A DNA stretch of 64,000 bases from Leishmania martiniquensis (taxonomy: Eukaryota; Euglenozoa; Kinetoplastea; Trypanosomatida; Trypanosomatidae). The stretch's first letter is position 1, and every line of letters begins with the position of its first letter. The stretch spans positions 1,601,501 to 1,665,500 of the forward strand of contig NC_090171.1 of assembly GCF_017916325.1 (NCBI RefSeq). Reading direction: 5' to 3'. The notes under the pieces were generated by a model that worked only from the letters and a program-made list of their open reading frames with translations, searched no databases and was not told the origin of the DNA. The position numbers and the translations under genes were made by a program. Positions 29,968 through 37,727 of the stretch are shown piece after piece.

Positions 29968-32925
29968 ATGCAGTGCTTCGACGCGTTTAGGGTGGTGGGC
30001 TCCATCTGCGGGCCGGTCCCGGTGTGCCCCACGCTGCTCTACGGCACACCGGTGCTGATGGTGGCCACTGGCCGTACCTTTCAGCTGTACAAGGGTAAGG
30101 AACTGGCGATGATGCGCGGCGGCCCGACGTTTCAGGACGCGGTGCGCGCGGTGGCGCAGGTTGGCAAGTACCGCGTTGTCGCGGAGGGACCCCGCCTGCA
30201 CGTCTACGTGCACCACAAGCCCCTCTGGTCGAGCCACCATGAAGCCGCTACCAAGCCAAGCATCACACTTTTGCTGGCCCAAGATGATCTTTTCTTCAGT
30301 GTCGGCGAGGACAAGCGTATTGTGGTATGGGAGCTCAAGACCGGCACGGTGCTACAAGAGGTGTTGGTGGCGCACAGTGAGACGGTCACGTGCATTACAC
30401 TTTTGACGGGGTACACTAACAAGATGCTTCTCGCAACGGCGGAGGGAACGCTGCAACTATGGAACTTTCGTTCTGGCGTCTGCTTGTGGTACTCGGTGCG
30501 CAGCGATGGTAGTAGCAACCCCGGGCAGCCGTCACGCCCCCTCGCGGGGGGTGTCGCCGCCATCACGGCTCTCGCCTGTAGCAGGTACAAGGACATCATC
30601 GCCTACGGCACGACAGAGGGAAAGGTCGTTGCCTGCAACGTGGCATTGGACGAGATTATCACGACCTTCGACCATAGCGACAGGTGTGCGGTCACGTCTC
30701 TTCTGTTCCGCACAGACAAAGACGGCCTGCTCGTCTCCGGCACCAGTCGTGGCGACGTGGTCATCTGGGACCTCGAAAACCGATGCATGGACGGTACCTT
30801 AACGCGGTCTAAGCAAGTGCAATCGGAACTGGAGGCGCGCGAGCGTCCTCACGTTGACGTCGTGCACTCGCTCGTCATGTTCAATCTGCCTGAGTATACA
30901 TCACTGCTCATCACAGGCGGCGCCGACAACGCCCTCATGCAGTTCCGCTTTGACACTGTGGACGGCCTCGGCGTATTGGTGCGGGAGCGCCGTGGACACA
31001 TGGGGAGCTGCACAGGCGCCATCTTCTACAACACCGACCTCCTCGTCACGGCCGGCAACGACCGCGCTTTGCGTGTCACACACATCTTTTCCGATCGCGC
31101 GTCATGGGAGCTGTCGCAGGGCAAGCTGGGCAAGCGCGGGCGTGAGCAGAACATGGGGCGAGAGGCCGTGAAGCTGCCTCCTGCCACTGCGCTTGCCTCC
31201 TCGACCACGCGCAACTACCAGTGGTCGAGTCTTGTGTCTCTACACGCTGCGTCGGCATTGGCGTGCGGTTGGCGCATGGACAGCCGCGCGATGGAGTTCA
31301 AGCTATCCGGGATCCAGACTTCCGCCCACACCGCCCGTGCGCTGACGGTATCGGACTGCGGCAACTACGCTGTCGTCGGCTACTCCAGCGGAAACGTCGC
31401 CATTTTGAGCCTCCAAAACCGAAGCGTGCACCACCTCTTTGATGCTGACCTTGGCGCTGATCGAGCTCATAGCAGCTCTGTGGAATGCGTCGAAGTGGCG
31501 TGCGGCAACACCGTCGTCGTGACGGCGGGGCTGGACGGCGTGATAAAGATGTGGGACCTGTGGACGAGCAAGCTGAGGGCAACCATTCCCACCGGCCAGC
31601 CTATGACCAAGTCGTGCCTGCACGAGGCGTCGGCGCTCTTTATTGTTGCGCAGCACTTTACCATTCGTATCTATCACGTCAACCCCGACGTCGGGCTGAC
31701 TGAAGAGGAGCTTCGCACGCCAGTTCGCGAGCTGGAGGGCCACAACAGTCCTGTCACGGCGCTCGCGCTCGCCCCTGACACGCACCGCTACGTAGCGTCG
31801 ACTTCTGGCGATGGCGCCTTGCTTGTTTGGGACTTGGCCGCCGCCGCTTGTGTTGGGCAGTATCGGTTTGCGTCGCCCGCTCTATCCCTCAGTTTTCACC
31901 CTGATGCGCTCTTTCTCGTCACCACGCACGCTGGTGAGCGCGGCGCCTATCTGTGGGTCAACAACATCCGCTACGGGTACGTGCCCGAGGTGGTCCTGTG
32001 TCCAAAGGCGAACGCGGTGGAGTCGCTACCGTGGCTGCACTTCCCCACTGCGCACGGAGCTGCCGAAGAGACTTCCGAGGACGGCGCCAACGGCGGCGTG
32101 CCGCGCACGCATGCAGCAGCGGCGCTCACGGAGGCAGAGGAAGAAGATCGCGCGACCGCCGAGGCGGAGGCGCGGGAGGCGGCAGCCGCAGAGGCAAACC
32201 TCTTTGATGCGTCCCAGGACATTGCCCTGGTGCGTCGGCGACAGACGGAGGCACAGCAGGCGGCGCTCAATGCCATTGTGACGGAAGGAATGCAGCTCGC
32301 TGGCGTGCCGCAGCGCTTGTGGTTCCACCTCACCGTGTTGGACCAAATTAGGGAGAAGAACCAGCCTCTGCTTCCGCCAAAGAAGAAGGACGTGCCGTTC
32401 TTTTTGCCCACGACGCAGGAGCTGCGGCCGACCTTTCTCGTCGTCGCGTCCGATAACCTCAAGGGTAACGCCGGGGTCGCCCGAGCGCGGCTGATGCGCG
32501 CTGACATGGAGAAGCTGACACTGGTGCAGGAAATGCTGGTGAACGAGGAACACGACGCTCTCATGAGCCATTTTCTGTCGCTCAAGAGCGCGCAAGCGAT
32601 CGACTTGGAGCTGAAGCGCGCAGTAGACTACGTGAGCGGCAGCAGCTACACAGCCGCTGAGCTGGCGATGATGCAAGCGTGCGTGAAGGGCCTGCTGTCC
32701 TTCATCACGACGTGGCTGCGGCGCAACAAGAATATCGACTTGGTGCAAGGCATCCTAGCGGATGTTGTTCGCTCACACGGGGCACTGCTCACCCGCTTCG
32801 GCGACGCGCTTCTGCCCGCACTGGAGGAGCTGGCGGAGGTGCAGAACGCGGTGCGCTACTCGCTGGATCACCTAGTGTCTTACCCGGCCTGCCTCGCAGG
32901 CACCTTCTCTGGCACAATCTTCTAA
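29968..32925 (+). CDS. UTP21: U3 snoRNP / SSU-processome WD40 protein Utp21 (WDR36)
   Basis: The ATG at 29968 gives 985 residues. Residues 1 to about 690 contain WD40 repeats forming tandem propellers, with clear signatures such as DKRIVVWELKTG, TEGTLQLWNFRSG, SRGDVVIWDLENR, LDGVIKMWDLWTSK and GDGALLVWDLAAA. An acidic Ala/Glu-rich linker (about 715-755) follows. The C-terminal domain (about 770-985) carries PPKKKDVPFFLPT (about 802-814), matching the conserved PFF(I/L)PT element of the Utp21 family, and ends in a helical region (SYTAAELAMMQACVKGLLSF onward). Utp21 belongs to the UtpB subcomplex that binds nascent pre-rRNA in the nucleolus for 18S maturation. Residues before Met26 of the longer frame lie upstream of the acceptor and are dropped. 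Confidence 0.88.
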   Translation: MQCFDAFRVVGSICGPVPVCPTLLYGTPVLMVATGRTFQLYKGKELAMMRGGPTFQDAVRAVAQVGKYRVVAEGPRLHVYVHHKPLWSSHHEAATKPSITLLLAQDDLFFSVGEDKRIVVWELKTGTVLQEVLVAHSETVTCITLLTGYTNKMLLATAEGTLQLWNFRSGVCLWYSVRSDGSSNPGQPSRPLAGGVAAITALACSRYKDIIAYGTTEGKVVACNVALDEIITTFDHSDRCAVTSLLFRTDKDGLLVSGTSRGDVVIWDLENRCMDGTLTRSKQVQSELEARERPHVDVVHSLVMFNLPEYTSLLITGGADNALMQFRFDTVDGLGVLVRERRGHMGSCTGAIFYNTDLLVTAGNDRALRVTHIFSDRASWELSQGKLGKRGREQNMGREAVKLPPATALASSTTRNYQWSSLVSLHAASALACGWRMDSRAMEFKLSGIQTSAHTARALTVSDCGNYAVVGYSSGNVAILSLQNRSVHHLFDADLGADRAHSSSVECVEVACGNTVVVTAGLDGVIKMWDLWTSKLRATIPTGQPMTKSCLHEASALFIVAQHFTIRIYHVNPDVGLTEEELRTPVRELEGHNSPVTALALAPDTHRYVASTSGDGALLVWDLAAAACVGQYRFASPALSLSFHPDALFLVTTHAGERGAYLWVNNIRYGYVPEVVLCPKANAVESLPWLHFPTAHGAAEETSEDGANGGVPRTHAAAALTEAEEEDRATAEAEAREAAAAEANLFDASQDIALVRRRQTEAQQAALNAIVTEGMQLAGVPQRLWFHLTVLDQIREKNQPLLPPKKKDVPFFLPTTQELRPTFLVVASDNLKGNAGVARARLMRADMEKLTLVQEMLVNEEHDALMSHFLSLKSAQAIDLELKRAVDYVSGSSYTAAELAMMQACVKGLLSFITTWLRRNKNIDLVQGILADVVRSHGALLTRFGDALLPALEELAEVQNAVRYSLDHLVSYPACLAGTFSGTIF

Positions 32926-33405
32926 CCTAACAGGTAGCGACGGCGCAGGAGCGCCTTGACGCGTGATGGGAGCAGTTGTCGTGGCTATCATGTGGTGTTC
33001 ACCGTCTCCCTTCGAAGATGCCTACACCGGCGAGTGACTTTTGCCATACAGCAGCACTTGGAAATGCGGTGATATTGCTCCACGCGCTAGATGGGCGGCT
33101 GGCAGTGAGCTACCGGTGATGCTTGGACAGGTCTGCCCTCTTTTCCCAGGGCTCCGTGCCGCTTTGCGCTTCATCTTTCGCGCTCGCGATCTGATCGGCC
33201 TGTCCATTTTCGTTACAGCACTTGCGTGCTGGTTTACCCCCTCCCACCATTCCTCCCTGCAGCTGCCCAGCGCCCATACCTTTCATCCGTCGATGAGGAG
33301 AGGGGGGGAGTGCATAAGAGTCGAAAAGTAACAGTTCGCCCTTCTTTCCTTTATGGTCGTCGTCTTCCGTCTGCGCGTAACGGCGCCCTCATGACTGAGA
33401 GGGGA

Positions 33406-33420
33406 CCCCTCCGTGAGGGG
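33406..33420 (+). repeat. Hairpin at left edge of repeat copy B
   Basis: CCCCTC, CGT, GAGGGG: a perfect 6-base stem with a 3-base loop that overlaps the first four bases of the shared repeat. Copy D shares only the GGGG arm, so the hairpin is specific to this locus or was lost from D. Confidence 0.75.
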
Positions 33421-33932
33421 CGTCTCCAGGGCCGAGCAGCCCCAACCCTGAAAGAAGGGCCAAGCATCCCCCCACCCCACGCCTGCCTCTGCCAGTGCCG
33501 AGCCGCCGCTGGTGGCAGCACGGTGTCGGCCACCTGCGGCCTTATGTGCGTGTGCGTGTGTATCGTGGGGGGAAAGGGGGGTCAGAGCGGCGTATCGCTG
33601 CTGACCTCAGCGACGTGGCGTCGGCGTCCGCGGCGGTAACGCACACGTTTGCGTCCTTCATTCAGCATGCGGCCTGCCGATGAGACTCGAGCGCGGCCCG
33701 CCACTGATGGGGAGCGCCTGAGCCACCCCGGTGGAGAACGCACCACGCAGCGCACCAGCCCAGCTGGAGGCACAGGCCGCGCCAAGGTGCCGGCGTGTCG
33801 GCACATGCCCCTGACGCTTGCCAGCCGCTACTGTGCTTCACAGGAAGGGGGGAGAGTGTAACGGGCCAGGGCAGAATGCCGCCCGACTCACGCTCTGTGG
33901 CAGAGAAGGGTCACGCTGATATAAACGTGTAA
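33417..33932 (+). repeat. SIDER-like interspersed repeat, copy B (longest form)
   Basis: A 516-base element starting GGGGCGTCTCCAGGG and ending ATATAAACGTGTAA. Copy D matches it end to end in inverse orientation, also 516 bases, with about four substitutions. It sits in the 3' UTR of Utp21, the usual place for SIDER elements, which are known to destabilise mRNAs in Leishmania. There is no poly(A) tail and no clear target-site duplication. The 70- and 74-residue frames on either strand are repeat-encoded and not considered genes. Confidence 0.85.
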
Positions 33933-34331
33933 TGACAACAGAACGGTGACAAAAATTCATTAGGCTTACCTAAATAGACTGCAGAGTGCGCGCGCAGGCT
34001 AAGCCGCCCATGCACGCTCAGACACTCGCAGGCAGGCTTGTTGAGTAGCGTGCGCATAGGATGTGCCTTTGCCATAAAGAGCGCTTACCAAGACACGGGT
34101 GTCCGGCTTCGCCTACTCTCCGACGTCGAATCTTTCTTTTTTGCGTCTCTGTGCGAGCATGGCAGCGCCACCTTCCGCTCAGCACGGCACGCCTGAAGGT
34201 TGAACGAAATACACAGCCCGAACGCCAACCTCTCTTTACTTGTCCCCTAATGTCCTCCTGATCGCACAATCTTTTTTTCAAGTCAGTCGTATCCCATCCC
34301 CGTCACCCACACCCATTCTCCGGCGCACGCG

Positions 34332-36176
34332 ATGGAAGGTGCCTGCCCATTCCAGCCTCAGATCAACCCACGAAGTAGGCGCCTGGCCCGGCATGCACCG
34401 ACGCTCCGTGAGCGACAGGAGCAAGATGAGCTGCGCCGTTCTGCCGCTCGTGAGGATCGCCATGGGCTGCAACAGCAAGGCCTAACTATGGCAACTCCTG
34501 AGGCGCAGGAATTCGCACGAGACATGGAAAGCGACATTGTCGAGTCTGTGTGGGATCTCTGGCGCGGCGTTGCGAAGGGGGAGGCGCGCGAGACCGAAGC
34601 TTCCCTGGTGCGTCACGTGCACACCGTAAATGGCGACCCGCTCCCACAGCGTCGACCGCGCGTGGTGTACCTGACGACGGTGCTTGGGATGCTCAACTCA
34701 CTCGGCATCACCTCACCCCAGCACGACGCCCTGATCGCGAAGTTTCTCGCGGCAATGGCAGTCGAAGGTAGTGCCTTGGAAGCCCTTAAGCGGGTCGAAA
34801 CAGTGGACGCAGCGCGCTTCGTACACGTCTTCTCGACGGTCTGGCGGGCGGCTGTCACAAATAACACGTTATCGTCGCCTGCCCCGGCGCGCGTGAGTGT
34901 GTCACCAGGCTCGCCACCTGCGGCACAACGGCGCGGCAACTCTGCCAGCGGGCCCGCAATTCACCTCCCCTACACAGAAGACTCACGCCAAGGGGCGTCA
35001 CCGTCACGAATGCAGGCGGCGCAAGCGTCAGAACGGTTTTTACCCAAGTTCGTCAGCAGCGGCAGCAGTGCCTCGGCTGTCAGCGCAAGGTCATCGTCTT
35101 CGCCCTCCCCCCTTTGCAGTGGTGACCAAGGCCGCGAGGGACAGTCCAATACGGGCTTCGAGAGCGCGTCGCCATCCACTGGAAGCGGAGCTGGTGAGGA
35201 AAGAGGTGACGCAGCCGAGAGGGACGCTGACTACCTGCGCACGAGCATCTCCGACGCGTCCTTCAGTGCCTCAGACTCCGCGGAGAAGCGGGATGGTGGC
35301 GTGCTCAGAACGGAACTGACGCCTAAGGCCATGGAGCCGTCGGGGGCACTTGTCCCTAGTTCGGAGCCGCACAGTGTAGGCAAGCCAGTTATCGCCACAC
35401 CAACACACTCGAGCGTCACATCCCGCACCCATCGTCCCTCGCCGTTTGCCGCGGCGTCTCGGCTCTGCAGTGCCGCCGCGTCAGGTAGCCCTCGCATGAG
35501 CTCCTCCGTGCATGCCATACCAAGTGATTCGCACCTCCTCTGGAGCACTGCAAGCAGGGAACTCAAAAGGGCGACGAAGCGCGTGCCTGGCGGGCTGATG
35601 CGCGAGTGCACCTTCAAGCCTGTCATCAACCCCAGCTATGAGCAATCGTCTGTATCCACCAGTGCCTCGGCTATTGTGCAGAAGCGCCACCCGGCGTCGT
35701 CCCCGCAGCTCACCTCCCAGCTGAATGCGGAGCAGCTTCATCAGGTGCGCGGCAGCTCTGCGCCGTCTACGAGGCAGCTCCTCCACGTCAGTGGCGGTAG
35801 CCAGGGCACAGCTGCAGCAGTCCCCCTGCCGGCTAGCGTTGAGACAGCGGTGCAGCGCATGATTTCTGCGCGGCGACAGTGGCAGCGCTCGCAGTCACCT
35901 ACGCCAGGGCAGGCGAAGGCAATCCACCTCTCAACTCCCGCGCCGCAGTCTGCCGTGCGCACACGCGCAGCACACCCTCGTAAGCCGCTGCTTTACGTCG
36001 ACGTCGATCTGCCGCAAGGTAGCCAAGAGCGTCTTACCCTGTACGCAGGCGACGACGTCCACGACGTAGCTCTACGCTTCAGCATCCTGCATGGTCTAAG
36101 CGATTCCTTGTACCAGCAGCTGGCGACAGCGCTGACCACACAACTTCATGCCCTCTCCCGTACAAGCGCAGCTTAG
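34332..36176 (+). CDS. Protein with TFxPxIN-type motifs
   Basis: The protein has 614 residues from the first ATG after the acceptor. It opens with MEGACPFQPQINPRSRRLA, and a second copy of the motif occurs at about 425-437 (ECTFKPVINPSYE). Between them are a helical region (about 55-180, with VLGMLNSLGITSPQHDALIA) and a long Ser/Pro-rich disordered stretch (about 185-410). Near the C terminus (about 555-605) is LLYVDVDLPQGSQERLTLYA followed by GDDVHDVALRFSILHGLS. A similar pattern of TFxPxIN motifs plus this short beta/alpha unit occurs in many protist proteins, some of them flagellar; I rely on pattern memory for this. The function is unknown. The 3' UTR contains a minus-strand tRNA and repeat copy C. 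Confidence 0.75.
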   Translation: MEGACPFQPQINPRSRRLARHAPTLRERQEQDELRRSAAREDRHGLQQQGLTMATPEAQEFARDMESDIVESVWDLWRGVAKGEARETEASLVRHVHTVNGDPLPQRRPRVVYLTTVLGMLNSLGITSPQHDALIAKFLAAMAVEGSALEALKRVETVDAARFVHVFSTVWRAAVTNNTLSSPAPARVSVSPGSPPAAQRRGNSASGPAIHLPYTEDSRQGASPSRMQAAQASERFLPKFVSSGSSASAVSARSSSSPSPLCSGDQGREGQSNTGFESASPSTGSGAGEERGDAAERDADYLRTSISDASFSASDSAEKRDGGVLRTELTPKAMEPSGALVPSSEPHSVGKPVIATPTHSSVTSRTHRPSPFAAASRLCSAAASGSPRMSSSVHAIPSDSHLLWSTASRELKRATKRVPGGLMRECTFKPVINPSYEQSSVSTSASAIVQKRHPASSPQLTSQLNAEQLHQVRGSSAPSTRQLLHVSGGSQGTAAAVPLPASVETAVQRMISARRQWQRSQSPTPGQAKAIHLSTPAPQSAVRTRAAHPRKPLLYVDVDLPQGSQERLTLYAGDDVHDVALRFSILHGLSDSLYQQLATALTTQLHALSRTSAA

Positions 36177-36435
36177 ATGAAAGTGATTTTGACATGGGCG
36201 TCAAGGGGTCATCGGCTTTGTACACCGCTGCACAAGAAGCAAAAACGAGAAAAGCAGAGCAACTACCCTCAGGTGAAAGGTTGCCACCTCAATCTCAGCG
36301 AGATGGGCGCCGGCACGATTCACTTCATTCCTTCCGCGACGCCTGCCAACCGCCTCCTGTGCTTCTTTTCCCGCCGACACCCACGCACAAACCTTTGGCA
36401 CTGATGCGCCACGCATACCGACACGACGCCTTCGG

Positions 36436-36439
36436 AAAA
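36436..36439 (-). terminator. Pol III terminator of tRNA-Gln
   Basis: Four Ts on the minus strand begin three bases past the discriminator base of the tRNA, a minimal RNA polymerase III stop signal. Confidence 0.6.
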
Positions 36440-36441
36440 GT

Positions 36442-36513
36442 CACTCCTACCTGGACTCGAACCAGGGTTATCGGATTCAGAGTCCGAGGTGATAACCGCT
36501 ACACTATAGGAGC
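36442..36513 (-). tRNA. tRNA-Gln (anticodon CTG)
   Basis: The 72-base mature sequence folds as a full cloverleaf. The acceptor stem GCTCCTA pairs with TAGGAGT (first pair G-T), the D arm has GTG/CAC, the anticodon stem TCGGA/TCCGA encloses loop CTCTGAA with anticodon CTG, and the T arm is CCTGG/CCAGG with loop TTCGAGT. The internal promoters are intact: the A box around TAGTGTAGCGG and a perfect B box GGTTCGAGTCC. It reads CAG, a frequent codon in this GC-rich genome. It lies opposite to all protein genes, and the interspersed repeat begins 46 bases upstream of its 5' end. No CCA is encoded and there is no intron. Confidence 0.96.
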
Positions 36514-36559
36514 GCAGAAAATGAGTGTGCCTTCTAGAAAGACAACCCACACCGGCCCC

Positions 36560-37040
36560 GCAGCCCCAACCCTGAAAGAAGGGCCAAGCATCCCCCCACC
36601 CCACGCCTGCCTCTGCCAGTGCCGAGCCGCCGCTGGTGGCAGCACGGTGTCGGCCACCTGCGGCCTTATGTGCGTGTGCGTGTGTATCGTGGGGGGAAAG
36701 GGGGGTCAGAGCGGCGTATCGCTGCTGACCTCAGCGACGTGGCGTCGGCGTCCGCGGCGGTAACGCACACGTTTGCGTCCTTCATTCAGCATGCGGCCTG
36801 CCGATGAGACTCGAGCGCGGCCCGCCACTGATGGGGAGCGCCTGAGCCACCCCGGTGGAGAACGCACCACGCAGCGCACCAGCCCAGCTGGAGGCACAGG
36901 CCGCGCCAAGGTGCCGGCGTGTCGGCACATGCCCCTGACGCTTGCCAGCCGCTACTGTGCTTCACAGGAAGGGGGGAGAGTGTAACGGGCCAGGGCAGAA
37001 TGCCGCCCGACTCACGCTCTGTGGCAGAGAAGGGTCACGC
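36560..37040 (+). repeat. SIDER-like interspersed repeat, copy C
   Basis: A 481-base copy that aligns to copy B (33436-33916) with no indel and no substitution seen by eye. It lacks the first 19 and last 16 bases of the long form. It begins 46 bases upstream of the tRNA-Gln gene and lies next to the decayed minus-strand frame. Confidence 0.85.
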
Positions 37041-37203
37041 ACATATTTGGAAAACGCGGAGGGGACACTCTGCTGCCGCTACACGGCACAAGAGTGTTTG
37101 AAGGGTGTTGCTTCGCTCACCTGCTACTCTGGTGTGGTGCACTACATCTCGGTTAACTTGTTGTCGAGTAATGGCAATCCCGCACTCTTCCAGCGTGCTC
37201 GAG

Positions 37204-37515
37204 TCATGAATATGTTTCTCGGAAGCGATTCGGAACTAGGGTTCTGCCATCACTGTAGAGTGGCACCTTGGGAGGCTTGTACTTGAGGAACTTTGAGGAG
37301 TTATTCTCAGCTACCTTTTTCGAGGCGAAAGTTTGCTTGGCTTCTTCTTTAGCTGTAGTTGTTAAGGCGATTTTTACAAATGTGCTGTCATTGATGAGAA
37401 CACCGGAAGAGGACGTGAAAATTACCTTGGCGTCTGGAGTGGGTCAATTCCATTCACTTTCACATGGATTAACGGTAACTTCGTCGTGTGATTGCCTTTC
37501 TGCAGAGCAAGTGAT
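37204..37515 (-). pseudogene. Decayed minus-strand coding remnant
   Basis: Read on the minus strand from 37515, there are 23 codons (beginning ITCSAERQ), an in-frame TGA at 37444-37446, then 79 codons ending in a stop at 37204-37206. The frame is closed upstream by TAG at 37516-37518. The peptide looks like real protein: PDAKVIFTSSSGVLINDSTF, then KIALTTTAKEEAKQTFASKK, and near the end FLKYKPPKVPLYSDG and LVPNRFRETYS. It is even in composition, with no pyrimidine-tract bias. No ATG starts it, so it appears to be the 3' end of a broken gene in antisense to the local transcription unit. I do not recognise the family. Confidence 0.5.
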
Positions 37516-37585
37516 CTAGACTTTTCCAGTAAGCACCACCCCTAACTACTCTCCCATTGCTTTGAGAGGCACTGCGCTCCCTCGG

Positions 37586-37614
37586 TTCGTCCGTTCCCTT
37601 CATCTTCCCTTCAG
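37586..37614 (+). promoter_or_regulatory. Predicted trans-splice acceptor for LRR gene
   Basis: A C/T tract ends in CAG at 37612-37614, 113 bases before the ATG at 37728. Confidence 0.5.
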
Positions 37615-37727
37615 CGGCATCATTCGCTCGAGCACACTTTCTCATCATTTGTAAAGCACACAACTCGCCTTTCTTTTACAAAGATCCACAAAGGTTTCCC
37701 TACAAGCGGCAACTAACAGCAAATACA

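Larger units (their letters stand above)
32926..34331 (+). other. Spacer carrying repeat copy B
   Basis: About 490 bases of 3' UTR, then repeat copy B (33417-33932), then 400 bases leading to the next gene. Likely acceptors for that gene are AG 34281-34282 and 34285-34286, after a short T-rich tract. No gene is seen. Confidence 0.65.
36177..37727. other. Composite spacer: tRNA, repeat and antisense relic
   Basis: Listed left to right: 260 bases of 3' UTR, a minus-strand tRNA-Gln, 46 bases, repeat copy C, a 160-base stretch, a decayed minus-strand frame, and the 5' UTR of the LRR gene. From 37041 on, the sequence is less GC-rich than the rest of the window. Confidence 0.75.

Noticed and set aside
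33582..33861. 74-residue (-) and 70-residue (+) frames repeated in four places
   Set aside because: They recur identically only because they lie in the interspersed repeat. They are antisense to each other and have no coding features of their own.
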